From positions 1-64,000 of the forward strand of contig CAZIDG010000002.1 of assembly GCA_964538065.1 (NCBI GenBank): a stretch of DNA of 64,000 nucleotides, given 5' to 3'. A model generated the notes under the pieces. The model saw nothing but the letters and a program-made list of their open reading frames with translations, was not told the DNA's origin and did no database searches. Below are positions 15,008 through 24,322 of this stretch, piece by piece. A program made the position numbers and the translations under genes. Within the stretch, counting starts at the first letter, position 1. Each line of letters starts with the position of its first letter. The DNA is from G963664225 sp964538065 (GTDB taxonomy: Bacteria; Verrucomicrobiota; Verrucomicrobiia; Limisphaerales; UBA1319).

Positions 15008-15853
15008 TTATTCAGAACGAAGGGCCAGCAGTTCTACCAAACTCGCCAGAACCTCCTGTTTATCCTCACCTTCCAGTGCCAGGGCCAGTTGGGCAGTCAG
15101 CAATCCATATCGAAGGCCAATATCATACCGGCGACCTCGAACCTCGTATGCGAGATATTTTTCCTGGCGGGCAAGTCCTGCGAGTGCTGGAGATAGAGCA
15201 ACGCTGCCTCGGCCATCCGATTCCTTGAGCGCTTTCTCGAGATGAGCCATGACTCCCGGGGTCAGGACATGCATTCCAAAAAAACACAAATAATGAGCCG
15301 CACGCAAACCGGGAACAATCAATTCCTGTTCCGCCTGGGTTGGAGTGGGCTTCTCCAGCACGTTTTCGACCTGGTAGAGATGTTGTCGTCCAGGCACTAA
15401 TCGTCCCCCCACAGCACCGTAGAAGGGCAACTTACTTTCATGGGTTGCCTGCACGGCAGATACGGTGCAGGACTCGGCTTGTGCCACATCAATAAGCTGT
15501 TGGGCGCAGTTGGTTGTCTCGCGGCTCACGTACAGATGATCACCCACGAGCAATAAAAACGGTTCCTCGGAGGTAAAATCACGCGCGCAATGAACTGCAT
15601 GGCCATATCCCAGAGGCTGAGACTGTTCCACAAAGTGCAATTGGTCCGCATGGTCGCCAGCGGCATTTGCAAAGGTCTGCTGATGGCCCGGGCTGACCAC
15701 CACGCAAATGCTTTGGATTCCAGCCTTTAATATCTCATCAATGATGATGTGGAGTGCGGTTTTGGGTTCCCCATCCCGGTCGACCAGGGTTTGGAGAGGC
15801 AGGGTTTGCTGGTTGCGGCCCGCTGCTGTAATGACTGCTTTTTTGACATCCAC
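15008..15853 (-). CDS. GalU-like nucleotidyltransferase with divergent signature
   Basis: A sugar-1-phosphate nucleotidyltransferase resembling UTP-glucose-1-phosphate uridylyltransferase. I start it at GTG 15853, preceded by GAGGAAAA and giving 281 residues beginning just before the Rossmann strand (K-K-A-V-I-T-A-A-G); the frame remains open to 15967. The usual G-x-G-T-R loop is replaced by A-A-G-R-N-Q-Q-T-L-P, while E-P-K-T-A-L keeps the lysine. Q-P-L-G-Y-G-H-A-V and L-L-L-V-G-D-H-L-Y match the nucleotide and metal regions, with Asp-His where GalU has Asp-Asp. It precedes the kinase-pyrophosphorylase fusion and probably shares its transcript. It may be a divergent GalU or a sensor-like homologue. 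Confidence 0.8.
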   Translation of the reverse strand: MDVKKAVITAAGRNQQTLPLQTLVDRDGEPKTALHIIIDEILKAGIQSICVVVSPGHQQTFANAAGDHADQLHFVEQSQPLGYGHAVHCARDFTSEEPFLLLVGDHLYVSRETTNCAQQLIDVAQAESCTVSAVQATHESKLPFYGAVGGRLVPGRQHLYQVENVLEKPTPTQAEQELIVPGLRAAHYLCFFGMHVLTPGVMAHLEKALKESDGRGSVALSPALAGLARQEKYLAYEVRGRRYDIGLRYGLLTAQLALALEGEDKQEVLASLVELLALRSE

Positions 15854-16195
15854 AGGCTTTTCCTCGTTCGGTTGAATTTGGCATAGTGTGACATTGCCGT
15901 AATTAATGGTCAACCCAATGTTGGCAAAGGACTTCTGACTCCTTATCACAAGGGTTGCGAGCCTCAAAACAGGTTGTTTTTGTTATTGCATCCCCATGGG
16001 CTGTATCGTAGTGTGATTTCTCCTTTTCCGCTCCATGCGGGTTAAAGCCAGCATGGGGTGAAGGGATGGAACGGCCTTGAAAGTGCGGTGTTCGTGTGAA
16101 TATCGCCGGCCATAACAGTAACTAAAAAAATCCCGGGTTCCGCGGGATGGTTCGCCTTCAGAAAAGATCGCGAGCTGTAAACCATTGGAATTAAA
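15854..16195. other. Divergent intergenic region with rpsB leader
   Basis: About 340 bases between the minus-strand GalU-like gene and rpsB. I see no convincing gene. A short hairpin ATCCCG/CGGGAT at 16130-16148 lies about 50 bases before rpsB and is preceded by seven A residues, so on the minus strand it would resemble a terminator. S2 operons often have structured leaders, but no match to a known leader was recognised. Promoter-like hexamers are present but weak. Confidence 0.4.
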
Positions 16196-17017
16196 GTGAC
16201 TAACGTAGGTATTAAAGAATTACTGGAAGCAGGGGTTCATTTCGGCCATCAGACCAAGCGCTGGAATCCCAAGATGAAACAATTCATCTTCGATGCTCGT
16301 AACGGCATCCATATCATCGACTTGGGCAAGACCCTGGGCCAGTTGGAAACAGCCTGTGACCTCTTGAGCAAAACGGTTGCCAAGGGTGGCAAGGTGCTCT
16401 TTGTGGGAACCAAAAAGCAGGCTCAGGAAGCGGTAAAGGAAGCCGCCACAGCTTGTGGTCAGTATTTTGTGACCGAGCGTTGGCTGGGTGGTACCATGAC
16501 CAATTTGAAGACCATTCGTCGTTCCATCAATCGCCTCAAGGAAATTGAGAAAATGGAAGCTGATGGTTCGATCAACAATTACGGCAAACAGGAGCAATCG
16601 GCCCTGCGCCGTGAAGCCGCCCGCATGTTGAAGAACCTGGGTGGCATTCGCAACATGGAGCAATTGCCTGAGGCAATGTTCGTGGTCGACATCAAACGCG
16701 AACACAACGCCGTGGCGGAAGGCCGCCGGTTGAACATTCCCATTGCAGCCATTGTTGATACCAATTGCGATCCCGATCAGGTTGATTTGCCGATCGCCGG
16801 CAATGACGATGCGATCCGTTCTGTCCGCGTAATCCTTGGCGCAGTGGTCCAGGCCATCACCCAGGGCCGTGCGGAATACGATGCCAAGTATGGTCGTCGC
16901 AAGACTGTGGAAGCTGCCGCACCCGCTCCCGCTCCTGAAGCGCCGGTGACCCCGTCACCTGAAGCGTTGGCTGCCTTGGCAAATCCTGCGGCGCCTCAAG
17001 CTCCTGCTGGCGCTTAA
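16196..17017 (+). CDS. rpsB: 30S ribosomal protein S2
   Basis: A 273-residue S2. The start is GTG at 16196 after GGAA, giving TNVGIKELLEAGVHFGHQTKRWNPKM, the canonical N-terminus. F-V-T-E-R-W-L-G-G-T-M-T-N and V-D-T-N-C-D-P-D-Q-V are diagnostic. The last 35 residues form an Ala/Pro-rich tail beyond the conserved domain, seen in some lineages. tsf follows by 41 bases, the order conserved in most bacteria. Confidence 0.98.
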   Translation: MTNVGIKELLEAGVHFGHQTKRWNPKMKQFIFDARNGIHIIDLGKTLGQLETACDLLSKTVAKGGKVLFVGTKKQAQEAVKEAATACGQYFVTERWLGGTMTNLKTIRRSINRLKEIEKMEADGSINNYGKQEQSALRREAARMLKNLGGIRNMEQLPEAMFVVDIKREHNAVAEGRRLNIPIAAIVDTNCDPDQVDLPIAGNDDAIRSVRVILGAVVQAITQGRAEYDAKYGRRKTVEAAAPAPAPEAPVTPSPEALAALANPAAPQAPAGA

Positions 17018-17058
17018 GGCAATCGCTTCACATATACAACCGAACATATATTTTTATT

Positions 17059-17898
17059 ATGGCTGAAATTACTGCCGCATCGGTTTCCAAGTTGCGTGAG
17101 ATGACCGGTGCCGGGATGATGGATTGCAAGAAAGCGCTCATCGAGTCAAAAGGTGATGTCAATGCCGCCGTGGATTACCTCCGCAAGAAGGGCATGGCAA
17201 CTGCGGCCAAGAAATCGTTGCGTGGCACCAATGAAGGTGTCATTGCGCAGCACATCCAGGCGGGAGCCAAGGCTGGCGTCCTGGTGGAAGTGAATTGCGA
17301 AACGGATTTCGTGGGCAAAAATGAAACCTTCCGGGCCTTTTGCGATGATGTAGCCAAGGGGCTATGCAGCGATCCCAAGGCCGATTTCGATGCTCCACGC
17401 CAGGCTCTGGTGGCCAAGATTGGAGAAAACATCCGTATTGCCCGTTTCCAGCGCTATGAAGTGAGCGGAAATGGCGCTGTTGCTGCCTACATCCACACAG
17501 GAGCCAAGGTTGGCGTGCTGGTGGAAGTGGGTGCGGGCAAGGAAGCCACCGTGCAGAGCGAAGCCTTCAAACAGGTGGTCAAGGACATCACGCTGCAAAT
17601 AGCGGCTGCCAATCCCGTGTCAGTATCGCGCGATCAGGTGGATCCTGCGATGTTGGCGAAGGAAAAAGAGATTGCTGCCGAACAGGTTAAGAACAAGCCT
17701 GCTCAGGTGATTGAAAAAATTGTCACCGGCAAGCTCGAGAAGTTCTATCAGACCGTGTGTTTGTTGGAACAGGGCTTCGTGAAACAGAATTCCGAGATCT
17801 CTGTGAAGGAACACATTGGTTCAGTTTCCAAGAGCCTGGGAGATGAGATCACCGTGCGCCGGTTCGTTCGTTTCCAGGTGGGTGAGACTGCAGCATAA
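17059..17898 (+). CDS. tsf: Translation elongation factor Ts
   Basis: A 279-residue guanine-nucleotide exchange factor for EF-Tu. The N-terminal UBA-like segment (V-S-K-L-R-E-M-T-G-A-G-M-M-D-C-K-K-A-L) and the exchange motif E-T-D-F-V-G-K-N-E are intact. The two core subdomains follow at about 60-145 and 150-279. The gene is co-transcribed with rpsB and ends at a strong terminator 23 bases on. The ATG lacks a Shine-Dalgarno sequence. Confidence 0.98.
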   Translation: MAEITAASVSKLREMTGAGMMDCKKALIESKGDVNAAVDYLRKKGMATAAKKSLRGTNEGVIAQHIQAGAKAGVLVEVNCETDFVGKNETFRAFCDDVAKGLCSDPKADFDAPRQALVAKIGENIRIARFQRYEVSGNGAVAAYIHTGAKVGVLVEVGAGKEATVQSEAFKQVVKDITLQIAAANPVSVSRDQVDPAMLAKEKEIAAEQVKNKPAQVIEKIVTGKLEKFYQTVCLLEQGFVKQNSEISVKEHIGSVSKSLGDEITVRRFVRFQVGETAA

Positions 17899-17921
17899 TT
17901 CTGGTTTGAATCTTTAACACG

Positions 17922-17951
17922 AAGGGCACCGGTTTTCCGGTGCCCTTTTTG
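17922..17951 (+). terminator. Rho-independent terminator of rpsB-tsf
   Basis: Perfect 11-base-pair stem AAGGGCACCGG/CCGGTGCCCTT with a TTTT loop and a following T-run. Confidence 0.92.
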
Positions 17952-17980
17952 CTGCACCCGGCAGGGCGTATTAAAAGAAA

Positions 17981-18006
17981 AGGCATGGTGAGTCAACACC
18001 ATGCCT
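17981..18006 (-). terminator. Rho-independent terminator of the glucan phosphorylase gene
   Basis: Ten-base arms AGGCATGGTG/CACCATGCCT with a 6-base loop, followed on the minus strand by TTTTCTTTTAA. It sits 19 bases past the stop and faces the tsf terminator. Confidence 0.85.
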
Positions 18007-18025
18007 GAAGGGTTGAGACGTTTCT

Positions 18026-20155
18026 TTAGCCCGTTGTATAATATTTCTGCACGTACTCCTGGACCATGCGCCAGGTGCTGTACTTGGGTGTCAGGGTTAC
18101 CATCGCTCGGCGAATTCGGGTAAGCCATTGACGTGGAATGCCCATGGCGTCTCGCTCGAAAAAGCAGGGGATGACTTCTTCGGTAAGCGTCTTGTACAGG
18201 TTTTCACTGTCACGGCGATCCTGTTCAGCCACTGATTCCGGGTGGCTGTCGTCACCAATTGAGAAACCATTGGTAGTATCGTAACCTTCCCGCCACCATC
18301 CATCCATGATGCTCAGATTAAGCGAGCCATGGCAGGCGCCTTTCTGGCCGCTTGTGCCCGATGCTTCGAGAGGCCGGCGGGGATTATTGAGCCAAACATC
18401 GCAGCCTGAGACCATCTGGCGTGCAACATGAACATCGTAGTTTTCGAGAAATACCAGGTGCCCCTTCAAATCCGAGTGTTTGCTCAGATGAATGATTTGC
18501 TGGATGAATCGTTTGCCATCGTCATCATGGGGATGTGCCTTGCCGGCAAAAATGAACTGGATGGGGCGTTGCTCATCCTTCACCAGCTTTACAATGTCAT
18601 CATAGCGCTGGAAAATGAGGGGAGCTCGTTTATATGTGGCAAAACGTCTGGCAAATCCGATGGTCAGGGCATCCGGATTGAGCAGACGATCGAAGGTGAT
18701 GAAATCTGATTGCGCACGGCGATCCTGCATGAGCAGACGGCGCCGGGCGAATTCGATCAGTTCACGCCGCATGGCATACCGGAATGCCCAGAGCTCTTCA
18801 TCACTGACAAATTCAGGGTCGGCCATCTTGGCCCAGGTTTCCGGATCGTTGATTTTTTCTTCCCAGCCGGAACCAAGCTTTTCGCGCCAGAACTGACGGT
18901 TTCTGCCTTTCATCCAGCCGAGCACATGCACTCCATTGGTTATGTGGCCAATGGGCACCTGGTCGTCACTCTTGGCGTTAAACAGCGTCCGCCACATGCG
19001 GCGGCTTACCTGCCCATGCAACTCGCTCACACCGTTGGCGGCTCGGGACATCTTGAGCGCGAGGACGGTCATGCAGAACGGCTCGGTGTTGTTTTGGGGT
19101 TGTACACGCCCCAGGGCCATGAGTTCCGCCGTGGACATTTTTATCTGTTTCTGGAAACGGCTCAGCGCATAGCTGATCAAATCGGTGCCAAAACGATCAT
19201 GGCCAGCCTCGACCGGGGTGTGCGTGGTGAACACACACTGTTTTTTCACCCATTCGGTTGCCTCTTCCTTCTTCTTGCCTTCCGCCATTTTCTCGCGCAG
19301 GAGTTCGAGTGTGAGAAAGGCAGAATGACCTTCATTCATGTGGAAGACAGACGGCTGGATACCCAGAGCGCGCAGCAATCTGACACCGCCAATGCCTAGA
19401 ACGATTTCCTGCATAATGCGCACGGTGCTGTCTCCTCCATACACACGCGCAGTCAGGTCGCGATGATGTTGTTCGTTTTCGGGCCGGTTGGCGTCCAGGA
19501 GATACACAACACTGCGCCCAACATTGACTTTCCACACCTGCAACATGACCCGCGTCATGGCGATATCCACAGAAAGCACCATGTGGTCTCCGCGGGCGTC
19601 AAGCACTGGTTCAATGGGCACGTTCTTGGGATTCAGAAGGGTGTAGTACTCGGTCTGCCAATTGTCCTGGTTGATGGCCTGCTGAAAATATCCATACCGG
19701 TAGAACAGGCTGATGCCCACAAAACCTATGCCCAGATCGCTTGCTGATTTGGCGTGATCTCCCGCCAATATGCCCAAGCCACCGGCGGTGATGGGGAGGG
19801 TCTCATGGAAACCGAACTCGGCGGAAAAATAGGCCACCGGATTTTGTATCAATTGGGGTGCGTTGGCTTTGGCCCAGGTGTCTTTTTGGTTCACGTAGGC
19901 GTGGAACTTTTCCAACGCCACTTCCACTTTTTTGCGGAACACTTCGTCCTGCAGGCGCACGCGCAGTTCGTAATCGGATACCTCGTGGAGAATGGCCACT
20001 GCGTTGTGGTAGAGATTTTGCCATGCACGGGGAGATAGGTCCTGAAACAACTCCTGCGCCTCCTGGCTCCAAGTCCACCACAGGTTGCGTGCCATGTGAT
20101 TGAGGCCCACAGTCAACTCCGCAATATCCGCCGCCGTCAATGGATTATGACTCAT
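18026..20155 (-). CDS. glgP: Alpha-glucan phosphorylase (GT35)
   Basis: About 709 residues from Met at 20155 (M-S-H-N-P-L); an in-frame ATG 33 bases further up is possible but GGGAAA precedes the chosen one. The protein phosphorolyses alpha-1,4-glucan ends to glucose-1-phosphate. The N-terminal segment M-A-R-N-L-W-W-T-W is the DUF3417-type extension of the shorter phosphorylase subfamily. Substrate motifs are Y-F-S-A-E-F-G, L-G-I-L-A-G-D-H-K-like (LGILAGDHAKSA) and TTHTPVEAGHD. The PLP lysine lies in E-A-S-G-T-S-G-Q-K-G near residue 605, and L-S-I-M-D-G-W-W replaces the longer E. coli motif. It is separated from the L,D-transpeptidase gene by about 110 bases. Confidence 0.93.
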   Translation of the reverse strand: MSHNPLTAADIAELTVGLNHMARNLWWTWSQEAQELFQDLSPRAWQNLYHNAVAILHEVSDYELRVRLQDEVFRKKVEVALEKFHAYVNQKDTWAKANAPQLIQNPVAYFSAEFGFHETLPITAGGLGILAGDHAKSASDLGIGFVGISLFYRYGYFQQAINQDNWQTEYYTLLNPKNVPIEPVLDARGDHMVLSVDIAMTRVMLQVWKVNVGRSVVYLLDANRPENEQHHRDLTARVYGGDSTVRIMQEIVLGIGGVRLLRALGIQPSVFHMNEGHSAFLTLELLREKMAEGKKKEEATEWVKKQCVFTTHTPVEAGHDRFGTDLISYALSRFQKQIKMSTAELMALGRVQPQNNTEPFCMTVLALKMSRAANGVSELHGQVSRRMWRTLFNAKSDDQVPIGHITNGVHVLGWMKGRNRQFWREKLGSGWEEKINDPETWAKMADPEFVSDEELWAFRYAMRRELIEFARRRLLMQDRRAQSDFITFDRLLNPDALTIGFARRFATYKRAPLIFQRYDDIVKLVKDEQRPIQFIFAGKAHPHDDDGKRFIQQIIHLSKHSDLKGHLVFLENYDVHVARQMVSGCDVWLNNPRRPLEASGTSGQKGACHGSLNLSIMDGWWREGYDTTNGFSIGDDSHPESVAEQDRRDSENLYKTLTEEVIPCFFERDAMGIPRQWLTRIRRAMVTLTPKYSTWRMVQEYVQKYYTTG

Positions 20156-20267
20156 AACGTGTTTCCCATCCGTTTTATACTCATGCATCCCAAATGAACT
20201 TCGTGTCGAAGCTCAGTCATTTAGTTACACCATTTCAATCGATTATGAAAGAGTAACTTGTGGGTTT

Positions 20268-20843
20268 CTATTCTTGCCCAATCCACACGAGGGTGTCTGT
20301 GGAAAGGAGATCTGCCAGAGGAATAAGGTCCGATGAGGCCACGTGTACACAGCCTATCGATGCCGGGCGTCCCAGTGTGGTTTCATCCCCCACGCCGTGA
20401 ATATAGATGTACCGAGCAAAAGTATCGACTGAACCACCCTGGTTATGTCCTGGTTCCAAACCTTTTAACCAGAGGATTCGATGTGCTATGGGGGCTCCGG
20501 GATGCCCTTGCCATGTATAACCTACGGCCTGTCGTGCTTGGAACACAGTACCAGGGGGGTATCCCATGCCTACTTTACGCGCTATGGCATGCAGTCCCAA
20601 TGGGGTTTGTTTGGAATTGGCAACATTGCCTGTGCCATGGCGGGAGGTCGATATCAGGTAGCGTTTTTCCAAAAGCCAGTCGGTTCTTTTCCAGCCGATG
20701 CCTCTGTGGTGCAAAAACAAATCCATTGTTTGGCTGGCAACCCTCACCAACAGGGCGTATCGCCCAACCAGAACATGATGACGTCGACAGGCGTTCAGGA
20801 AGGACGAAAAACCCCAAAAGGGAGGTGGCGAACAGAGGTTCAC
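20268..20843 (-). CDS. L,D-transpeptidase (YkuD) family protein
   Basis: A 191-residue protein whose C-terminal half carries the YkuD pattern: I-Y-I-H-G-V-G-D-E followed by S-I-G-C-V-H-V. The cysteine is the expected nucleophile and the IHG histidine its partner. Family members crosslink peptidoglycan between meso-DAP residues or attach proteins to the wall. The normally conserved Arg two residues after Cys is His here. No clear signal peptide is seen with this start, so an alternative start or cytoplasmic location is possible. It starts 6 bases after argA and is probably translated from the same mRNA. Confidence 0.75.
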   Translation of the reverse strand: MNLCSPPPFWGFSSFLNACRRHHVLVGRYALLVRVASQTMDLFLHHRGIGWKRTDWLLEKRYLISTSRHGTGNVANSKQTPLGLHAIARKVGMGYPPGTVFQARQAVGYTWQGHPGAPIAHRILWLKGLEPGHNQGGSVDTFARYIYIHGVGDETTLGRPASIGCVHVASSDLIPLADLLSTDTLVWIGQE

Positions 20844-20849
20844 AGGCCC

Positions 20850-22130
20850 TTACTTGAGTTTCTTGATCAACACCTTGCTCTTGCGTCCACTCAGTTCGTA
20901 TTTCTCGCGACGGGACGGCGGCAGATCATCAGGAGTTCCTTCAATAAAACCGCCTTTGGATTGAAAATAGGTAAATGCCTGCGTTGAAAGGACAATCAAT
21001 TCATCAAGTCCCAGTTCTCGAGCTCGGCTCTCAATGAATTGGATCATTTTTCGTCCGATACCTTGATTTTCGTGCGAGGGTTGAACGCACAGGCAAGCCA
21101 GTTCACCTTTGCCGGTCTCCGGGTATAGATGCAAGGCGACGCAGGCCACTGGATTACGATCGATTTCAAAAATGAAGTAATCGCCAATTTGCTTCTCGAT
21201 ACTGCTGTAGGTCCTGCGCAGGATTTCCTCGGTTGCCACCGAGTGGCGGATTAGCATGAGAATACTGCGTATATCCCTTTTGAAGGCTCGTCGAACCTGC
21301 TGGTACTCATTGGCATAGATCAGCGTGCCAATTCCCTCATTGGAAAAGACTTCTGAGAGCAGCCCTTCATCCACCCGCCCGTTGATGATGTGGACGCGAG
21401 GGATTCCAGCCCGGCATGCATCAGCAGCGTGGATGGCTTTGGAAACCAACTCGGGGGCCAATTCAGATCGCTGGGTTGCAAGGATATGATCCAGATCCTG
21501 TCCAAGCATGTGCCGGATCAACTGGCCTTGCCGATACAGTCCATCAAAGGTCGTGATGAAAATGATCTTAAAAGCCTTCAAGGCCTCGGCAATGGCCAGC
21601 GCTACACTGTCCGAGTTAACGCGGTAAGTCTTGCCTTCACCATCAAATCCCAAGGGGGGAACAACAGGTATAATATTCTGACTAAGAAGTGTTTGCAGTA
21701 GCTCGATATCCACTCTCTCCACCTTGCCGGTGTAAAGATGATCCACTCCATGAAGGATGCCCAAAGGATGGGCAATAATGGCGTTGGTATAGGCGGCACG
21801 CATGTCTGTTGAGGCCAGGCCTTCCAGAATTTCATGGGTCAGCCGATTGGCAGCGGTCAACGCCAGTTTGAGCGTTTCGGCGTTGGTAACCCCGCTGCCA
21901 TCCAGGTCCGATGCAGTCTGGTTTTCGCGAGCAGCCAGCAATTTGATTTGCGCTGAAGCCCCGTGGACCAATACAACGCGGATGCTGACAGACCGCAGCA
22001 CCGCGATGTCGAGAAGAATGTTGGCGAAGTTCTCGTCAGTGACAATGGCGCCATCCACGCTGATGACGAATGTCTTATCCCTAAAGCGTGGGATATACTG
22101 CAAAATACCCCGCAGATCTGTGGGTTTCAT
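20850..22130 (-). CDS. argA: N-acetylglutamate synthase (amino-acid kinase + GNAT domains)
   Basis: A 426-residue two-domain protein of the classic ArgA type. The N-terminal 290 residues form an amino-acid-kinase domain (V-V-L-V-H-G-A-S, R-V-N-S-D-S-V-A-L) that binds arginine for feedback control in this family. The C-terminal 135 residues are a GNAT acetyltransferase with the acetyl-CoA loop S-H-E-N-Q-G-I-G-R-K-M. It makes N-acetylglutamate, the first step of arginine synthesis. It lies between hisC copy 2 and the transpeptidase gene with gaps of 27 and 6 bases. Confidence 0.95.
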   Translation of the reverse strand: MKPTDLRGILQYIPRFRDKTFVISVDGAIVTDENFANILLDIAVLRSVSIRVVLVHGASAQIKLLAARENQTASDLDGSGVTNAETLKLALTAANRLTHEILEGLASTDMRAAYTNAIIAHPLGILHGVDHLYTGKVERVDIELLQTLLSQNIIPVVPPLGFDGEGKTYRVNSDSVALAIAEALKAFKIIFITTFDGLYRQGQLIRHMLGQDLDHILATQRSELAPELVSKAIHAADACRAGIPRVHIINGRVDEGLLSEVFSNEGIGTLIYANEYQQVRRAFKRDIRSILMLIRHSVATEEILRRTYSSIEKQIGDYFIFEIDRNPVACVALHLYPETGKGELACLCVQPSHENQGIGRKMIQFIESRARELGLDELIVLSTQAFTYFQSKGGFIEGTPDDLPPSRREKYELSGRKSKVLIKKLK

Positions 22131-22157
22131 TTCGTATCAACTTGCGTCAAACCAGCC

Positions 22158-23258
22158 CTACTTTTCCAGTACTTTTTGCAGGGCGGCAAGGCAGCGTTCA
22201 TTTTCTTGGGGAGTGCCGACCGAAAAGCGCAGCCACTCAGGGAGTTGATAATTGGCCATGGGGCGCGTAATAACGCCCAGTTTTTGCATTTCGAGGCAGA
22301 CTCGTTGTCCTTCTCCGACCTTCACGAGGATAAAATTGGCCACCGAAGGCACGTATTCAAGCTTGAGTTTCTTGAAGCCTTCCTCAAAGAACTTCAAACC
22401 AGCCTTGTTGTTTGCCTTGCTCTTCTGCAGGTGTTCGACGTCGTCCAAGGCGGCCAATGCTCCCACCTGAGCCATCATGTTGGCGTTGAAGGGTTGGCGC
22501 ACTTTCTCCAAGGCTGCGATGAACTCGGGATGTCCCAGGCCATAGCCGACCCGGAGACCAGCCAGACCATAGATTTTCGAGAATGTCCGGCACAGTAACA
22601 GATTGGGATGACGCCCATTACGAACGGAGGGCAACAGGTCAACCGGATCGTCCACATAGTCGATATAGGCTTCGTCCATCACGATCATGACATTCGACGG
22701 TGTTTCATGGAGCAATTGAAGGACGTCGGCCCTGCTGGCCATGGTGCCAGTGGGATTATTGGGGTTGGCCACCAAGAGGAGCTTTGTGGCCGGTGTGATC
22801 GCCTTGACCATGGCGGGAAGATCATGCGCATAGTTGCGCGCGGGCACTGTGATCAGACGTGCTCCAAAAAGACTGGTCACAATAGGATAGACCGCAAAGC
22901 AATATTGAGAGACGACAACATCATCTCCCGGTCCCAGAAGCACATGTCCCACAAGCTCAAGCAGTTCGTTGGAACCATTGCCCAACGCCACCTGATTGGA
23001 TGGCAAACCGAGCTTCTTTCCCAAGCGTTCCTTCAAATAGAATCCATTCCCGTCCGGGTAGAGATGGACTTGGGAGATGGCTTTTTGCATGGCCTTGACT
23101 GCAGCAGGCGAGGGACCCAACGGATTTTCGTTGGACGCCATCTTGATAATGCCTTCTGGAGCGAGTCCCAACTCGCGAGCCACCTCCTCAATGGGGCGTC
23201 CGGGCTGGTACACAGGCAAATGACTTAGATTCGAGTTCAGTGTGAATGGCAGTGACAT
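22158..23258 (-). CDS. hisC: Histidinol-phosphate aminotransferase family (copy 2)
   Basis: A 366-residue fold-type I aminotransferase with the complete set of HisC motifs: M-A-S-N-E-N-P-L-G-P-S, G-N-G-S-N-E-L-L-E, A-N-P-N-N-P-T-G-T, V-M-D-E-A-Y-I-D-Y and the lysine motif R-T-F-S-K-I-Y-G-L-A-G-L-R-V-G-Y-G. It is more canonical than the copy beside hisD. Enzymes of this type often act on prephenate or phenylpyruvate as well, so this copy may serve aromatic amino acids. It starts 11 bases after the pta stop. Confidence 0.9.
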   Translation of the reverse strand: MSLPFTLNSNLSHLPVYQPGRPIEEVARELGLAPEGIIKMASNENPLGPSPAAVKAMQKAISQVHLYPDGNGFYLKERLGKKLGLPSNQVALGNGSNELLELVGHVLLGPGDDVVVSQYCFAVYPIVTSLFGARLITVPARNYAHDLPAMVKAITPATKLLLVANPNNPTGTMASRADVLQLLHETPSNVMIVMDEAYIDYVDDPVDLLPSVRNGRHPNLLLCRTFSKIYGLAGLRVGYGLGHPEFIAALEKVRQPFNANMMAQVGALAALDDVEHLQKSKANNKAGLKFFEEGFKKLKLEYVPSVANFILVKVGEGQRVCLEMQKLGVITRPMANYQLPEWLRFSVGTPQENERCLAALQKVLEK

Positions 23259-23269
23259 AAAATGGATAT

Positions 23270-24322
23270 CTATTCGCCCGGCAGCTTTTCACCCGCACCG
23301 GGATACAATTTATGATATTCGATGGATTGTACGCCCACAATGGCTGCAACACCCAGAATATCGTGAGCAGATGAACCACGTGACACGTCTGCTGCAGGTC
23401 GATCCAAACCGAGCAGGATTTGACCGTATGCATTGGCCTTGGCCACATGTTGCACGAGCCGACTGCCGATGTTTCCTGAGTTTAAGTCTGGAAATACGAG
23501 CACGTTGGCTTTTCCTGCCACTTTGCTTTCAGGCAATTTGCGTTCAGCAATTTCCGGAACGAGTGCCGCATCCACCTGCAGTTCACCATCAAAATCAGCG
23601 TCAAGTTTCTTATCGCGCGCACGTTGTTCAGCCAGGGCGGTGGCAGCCTGGACCTTGCCGATGGAGGCATGGGTGGCGCTGCCTTTGGTGGAGTACGAGA
23701 GCAGGGCAACACGAGGCTTAACGCCCAAGATCTGTCGCGCCAAACGTGCAATGTCTACAGCAATATCCGCCAATTCCTCAACTGTGGGATCCGGGATGAC
23801 CCCGCAATCGCCCATGAAAAGAACCCCATTTTCGCCAAATCGCGAGTCACCGACTTCCATGACGACGCAGCTGGAAGGTGTTTGAATCTGAGGAGCCACC
23901 TTGATGATTTGGAAAAGTGGCCGCAAAACGCTGCTGGGCACATCGTTGGAGCCGGAGACAATCCCATCGGCCTGATGCATGGCCACCATCATGGCCCCGT
24001 AATAATTGGGCTTCATCATGGTCTCGCGTGATTCGCGTTCATCCAGGCCTTTATAGCGACGCAGAAGCTCAAAACGCTTTGCGAAGGAATCGAGATCTTC
24101 GCTTTCAGCTGGATTAATCACCCGAACACCTTCGAGGGAGACATTGAGCCTCTCCGCAGCGGATTTTACTTTGGAGCGGTCGCCTAAAAGGATGGGGACA
24201 CCCAGACGCAAGGAGTAAAACTGCCTTGCAGCCTGGATAATACGAGGTTCGGCACCTTCAGGAAAAACGATCCGTTTAGGGTGCCGCTGCAACTTTTCGT
24301 AGACTCCGGCAATAAACCGCAT
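23270..24322 (-). CDS. pta: Phosphate acetyltransferase
   Basis: A 350-residue single-domain Pta that interconverts acetyl-CoA and acetyl phosphate. Typical motifs are R-I-V-F-P-E-G-A-E-P-R, A-D-G-I-V-S-G-S, S-Y-S-T-K-G-S-A, D-G-E-L-Q-V-D-A-A-L-V-P, N-V-L-V-F-P-D-L-N-S-G-N-I and R-P-A-A-D-V-S-R-G. The length matches the short form without the regulatory N-terminal domain of E. coli Pta. No acetate kinase gene is visible in the window. It appears to head the pta-hisC-argA-ldt gene string. Confidence 0.95.
   Translation of the reverse strand: MRFIAGVYEKLQRHPKRIVFPEGAEPRIIQAARQFYSLRLGVPILLGDRSKVKSAAERLNVSLEGVRVINPAESEDLDSFAKRFELLRRYKGLDERESRETMMKPNYYGAMMVAMHQADGIVSGSNDVPSSVLRPLFQIIKVAPQIQTPSSCVVMEVGDSRFGENGVLFMGDCGVIPDPTVEELADIAVDIARLARQILGVKPRVALLSYSTKGSATHASIGKVQAATALAEQRARDKKLDADFDGELQVDAALVPEIAERKLPESKVAGKANVLVFPDLNSGNIGSRLVQHVAKANAYGQILLGLDRPAADVSRGSSAHDILGVAAIVGVQSIEYHKLYPGAGEKLPGE

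Noticed and set aside
18710..19399. 229-residue plus-strand frame inside the glucan phosphorylase gene
   Set aside because: Antisense shadow of a well-conserved enzyme; composition lacks protein-like pattern.
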